DNA of 64,000 bases, taken from assembly GCA_015066975.1 (NCBI GenBank), contig SVNI01000001.1, positions 1 to 64,000 on the forward strand. Reading direction: 5' to 3'. Positions within the stretch are counted from its first letter, which is position 1. Every line of letters starts with the position of its first letter. Source of the DNA: Ruminococcus sp. GTDB lineage: Bacteria; Bacillota; Clostridia; Oscillospirales; Ruminococcaceae. Under the pieces are notes generated by a model. The model saw only the letters and a program-made list of their open reading frames with translations, did not search any database and was not told the origin of the DNA. The position numbers were made by a program, and so were the translations under genes. Positions 62,778 to 64,000 of this stretch are shown here, in pieces.

Positions 62778-64000
62778 TTGAATTTTTTAATTAATCTTAT
62801 CGCAATTCCGCTCGGTTTTCTTATGAAAATTATTTATAACCTTGTCGGAAATTACGGTATTTCGATTATTCTGTTTACGTTTGTAACCAGAATGATTCTG
62901 TTCCCTGTTTCGTACAAACAGCAGAAAAATACTGCAAGAATGCAGCTTTTGAATCCAAAACTAAAAAAAATACAGGAAAAATACAAGAATGACCCCAATA
63001 AAATGCAGATGGAACAGTTTCAGCTTTATCAGGATGAGAATATTAATCCTTATTCTTCGTGCCTGACTTCGTTTATTCCGCTGATTCTGCTCTGGGGGGT
63101 GCTGGCCGTTGTCTACAAACCGATGACCTACATTCTTGATTATGATAAAAATATTATCGAAGAAGCCAAATCTATTGTCATTTCCCTGGATGCGGATGCA
63201 GAAAAAACACTGACCAAAAACAGTATGCGTGAAGAATTAATCATCATGGAGAAAATGCTTCAGAATCCGGAAGCTTTCTCGGCAGTCATTCAGGACGGAC
63301 AAGTCACATTTGCAGAAAATGACAGCGAAACTGTCCAGAAGCTGAATTATATCGACAGTCAGTTTGTGACAGAAGTCACTGATTTTGCGAAGACCTTCAC
63401 ACTCGGAAGCGTCAAGCTCAGTGAAACCCCCAGCACAAAGCCTTCTGAAAATTCCAGCTTTTTCCTGTTTTTAATCCCGATTCTGTCCGGTCTGATGCAG
63501 TTGGTCTCCACCATCTACATTCAGAAAATGCAGAAAAAGCGCAACCCCGATATGCCCAATATGGGAAGCATGAATGCAATGCTCTATACAATGCCGTTAT
63601 TCTCTGTATGGCTGGCATTTACCGTTCCTGCGGGTGTCGGTTTCTACTGGCTGTGTTCTTCCGCGTTCTCATTCCTGCAAAGCGTATTCCTGTATGCTTG
63701 GTTCAATGAAGAACGTGTTGAGAAAATTGGTGAAGCAGAACGCGAAAAAGCCAAAAATGCCAAGCGTCGTCCTTCCATGATGCAGAGACTCATGGAACAG
63801 CAGGAAGAAATGATGCGCACACAGGGTCAGCAGGGTATCTCCGGAAACAGAGTCCGCTATGCTGACAGCGAAAGCGGCGAAACTAAATTTTCCCGCTCCG
63901 AAATGGAAGAATACAATACGGCTGTCATCCGTGAAGCAAGACGGCGTATCGCTGAAAAATACGGTGATAATGATGTCGATTCCGAGACAGGCGATAATCA
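62778..64000 (+). CDS. yidC: membrane protein insertase YidC/Oxa1 (partial, runs off the end)
   Basis: The frame begins with TTG (62778) after GAGGTAAC and continues open to the last base, giving about 407 codons. The N-terminal membrane helix is followed by the conserved TRMILFPVSYKQQK region, with the Arg in the hydrophilic groove, the LIPLILLWGVL segment and further membrane helices (FLFLIPILSGLMQLVSTI, PLFSVWLAFTVPAGVGFYWL). A large insert in residues 125-215 is rich in charged residues. The C-terminus is beyond the window. It inserts and folds membrane proteins alone or with SecYEG. Confidence 0.95.
   Translation, partial: MNFLINLIAIPLGFLMKIIYNLVGNYGISIILFTFVTRMILFPVSYKQQKNTARMQLLNPKLKKIQEKYKNDPNKMQMEQFQLYQDENINPYSSCLTSFIPLILLWGVLAVVYKPMTYILDYDKNIIEEAKSIVISLDADAEKTLTKNSMREELIIMEKMLQNPEAFSAVIQDGQVTFAENDSETVQKLNYIDSQFVTEVTDFAKTFTLGSVKLSETPSTKPSENSSFFLFLIPILSGLMQLVSTIYIQKMQKKRNPDMPNMGSMNAMLYTMPLFSVWLAFTVPAGVGFYWLCSSAFSFLQSVFLYAWFNEERVEKIGEAEREKAKNAKRRPSMMQRLMEQQEEMMRTQGQQGISGNRVRYADSESGETKFSRSEMEEYNTAVIREARRRIAEKYGDNDVDSETGDN

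Overview
The window looks like the replication-origin region of a low-GC Gram-positive bacterium of the Clostridia, most likely a Ruminococcus-like member of the Oscillospiraceae. The basis is the gene order dnaN-rlbA-recF...gyrB...gyrA on one side of dnaA and rpmH-rnpA-yidD-yidC on the other, SpoVS and SpoVB-type proteins, strong AGGAGG ribosome binding sites, and a secreted protein with a type I dockerin, the hallmark of cellulosome-forming ruminococci. The genus is an inference. No rRNA, tRNA, CRISPR array or insertion sequence was found.

Layout. 0-5 kb (minus): dockerin protein, an FeFe-hydrogenase-like iron-sulfur protein, a SpoVB/MurJ-type flippase. 4.8-10 kb (plus): aminotransferase, an unknown gene, trpS, mazG, HU, a lipoprotein and rqcP. 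10-16.3 kb (minus): orphan sugar-binding lipoprotein, secDF, tatD, an LCP-like protein and a SLOG protein. 16.5-30.5 kb (plus): alr, a two-gene 2-hydroxyacyl-CoA dehydratase/activase system, proS with a GH3 lipoprotein, a run of small-molecule enzymes (HD hydrolase, FlK-type thioesterase, CYTH), a membrane protein, and the ymdB-spoVS pair. 30.5-31.3 kb: a divergent XRE regulator and small coiled-coil protein sharing palindromic operators. 31.3-38.1 kb (minus): nine intact, tightly packed phage genes (small and large terminase, portal, capsid, prohead protease, connector-like and tail/baseplate-like proteins) with no integrase, replication, tape-measure or lysis genes. 38.2-44.8 kb (minus): radical SAM, rlmH, MBL hydrolase, murA, two cyclophilins and cysS. 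44.8-49.1 kb (minus): XRE/DUF2975 operon, PhoR/PhoP-type two-component system and cca. 49.1-60.4 kb (minus): phosphoesterase, gyrA, two unknowns, gyrB, recF, rlbA, dnaN, dnaA. 61.8-64 kb (plus): rpmH, rnpA, yidD and yidC, which runs off the end.

The genes diverge at 60.4-61.9 kb, as expected for bidirectional replication starting here. The dnaA-dnaN gap contains a textbook-like unwinding element (TAG trinucleotide repeats, a G run and two abutting 9-mers), but the boxes read TGTTGAAAA/TTTTCAACA instead of the usual TGTGGATAA/TTATCCACA. About 23 box-like motifs fill this gap, and the same motif family appears in other intergenic gaps from 49 to 61.7 kb. Three tandem 61-bp repeats lie between dnaN and rlbA and three tandem 155-bp repeats lie upstream of dnaA. 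The two most interesting items are this variant origin and the isolated phage head/packaging cassette.
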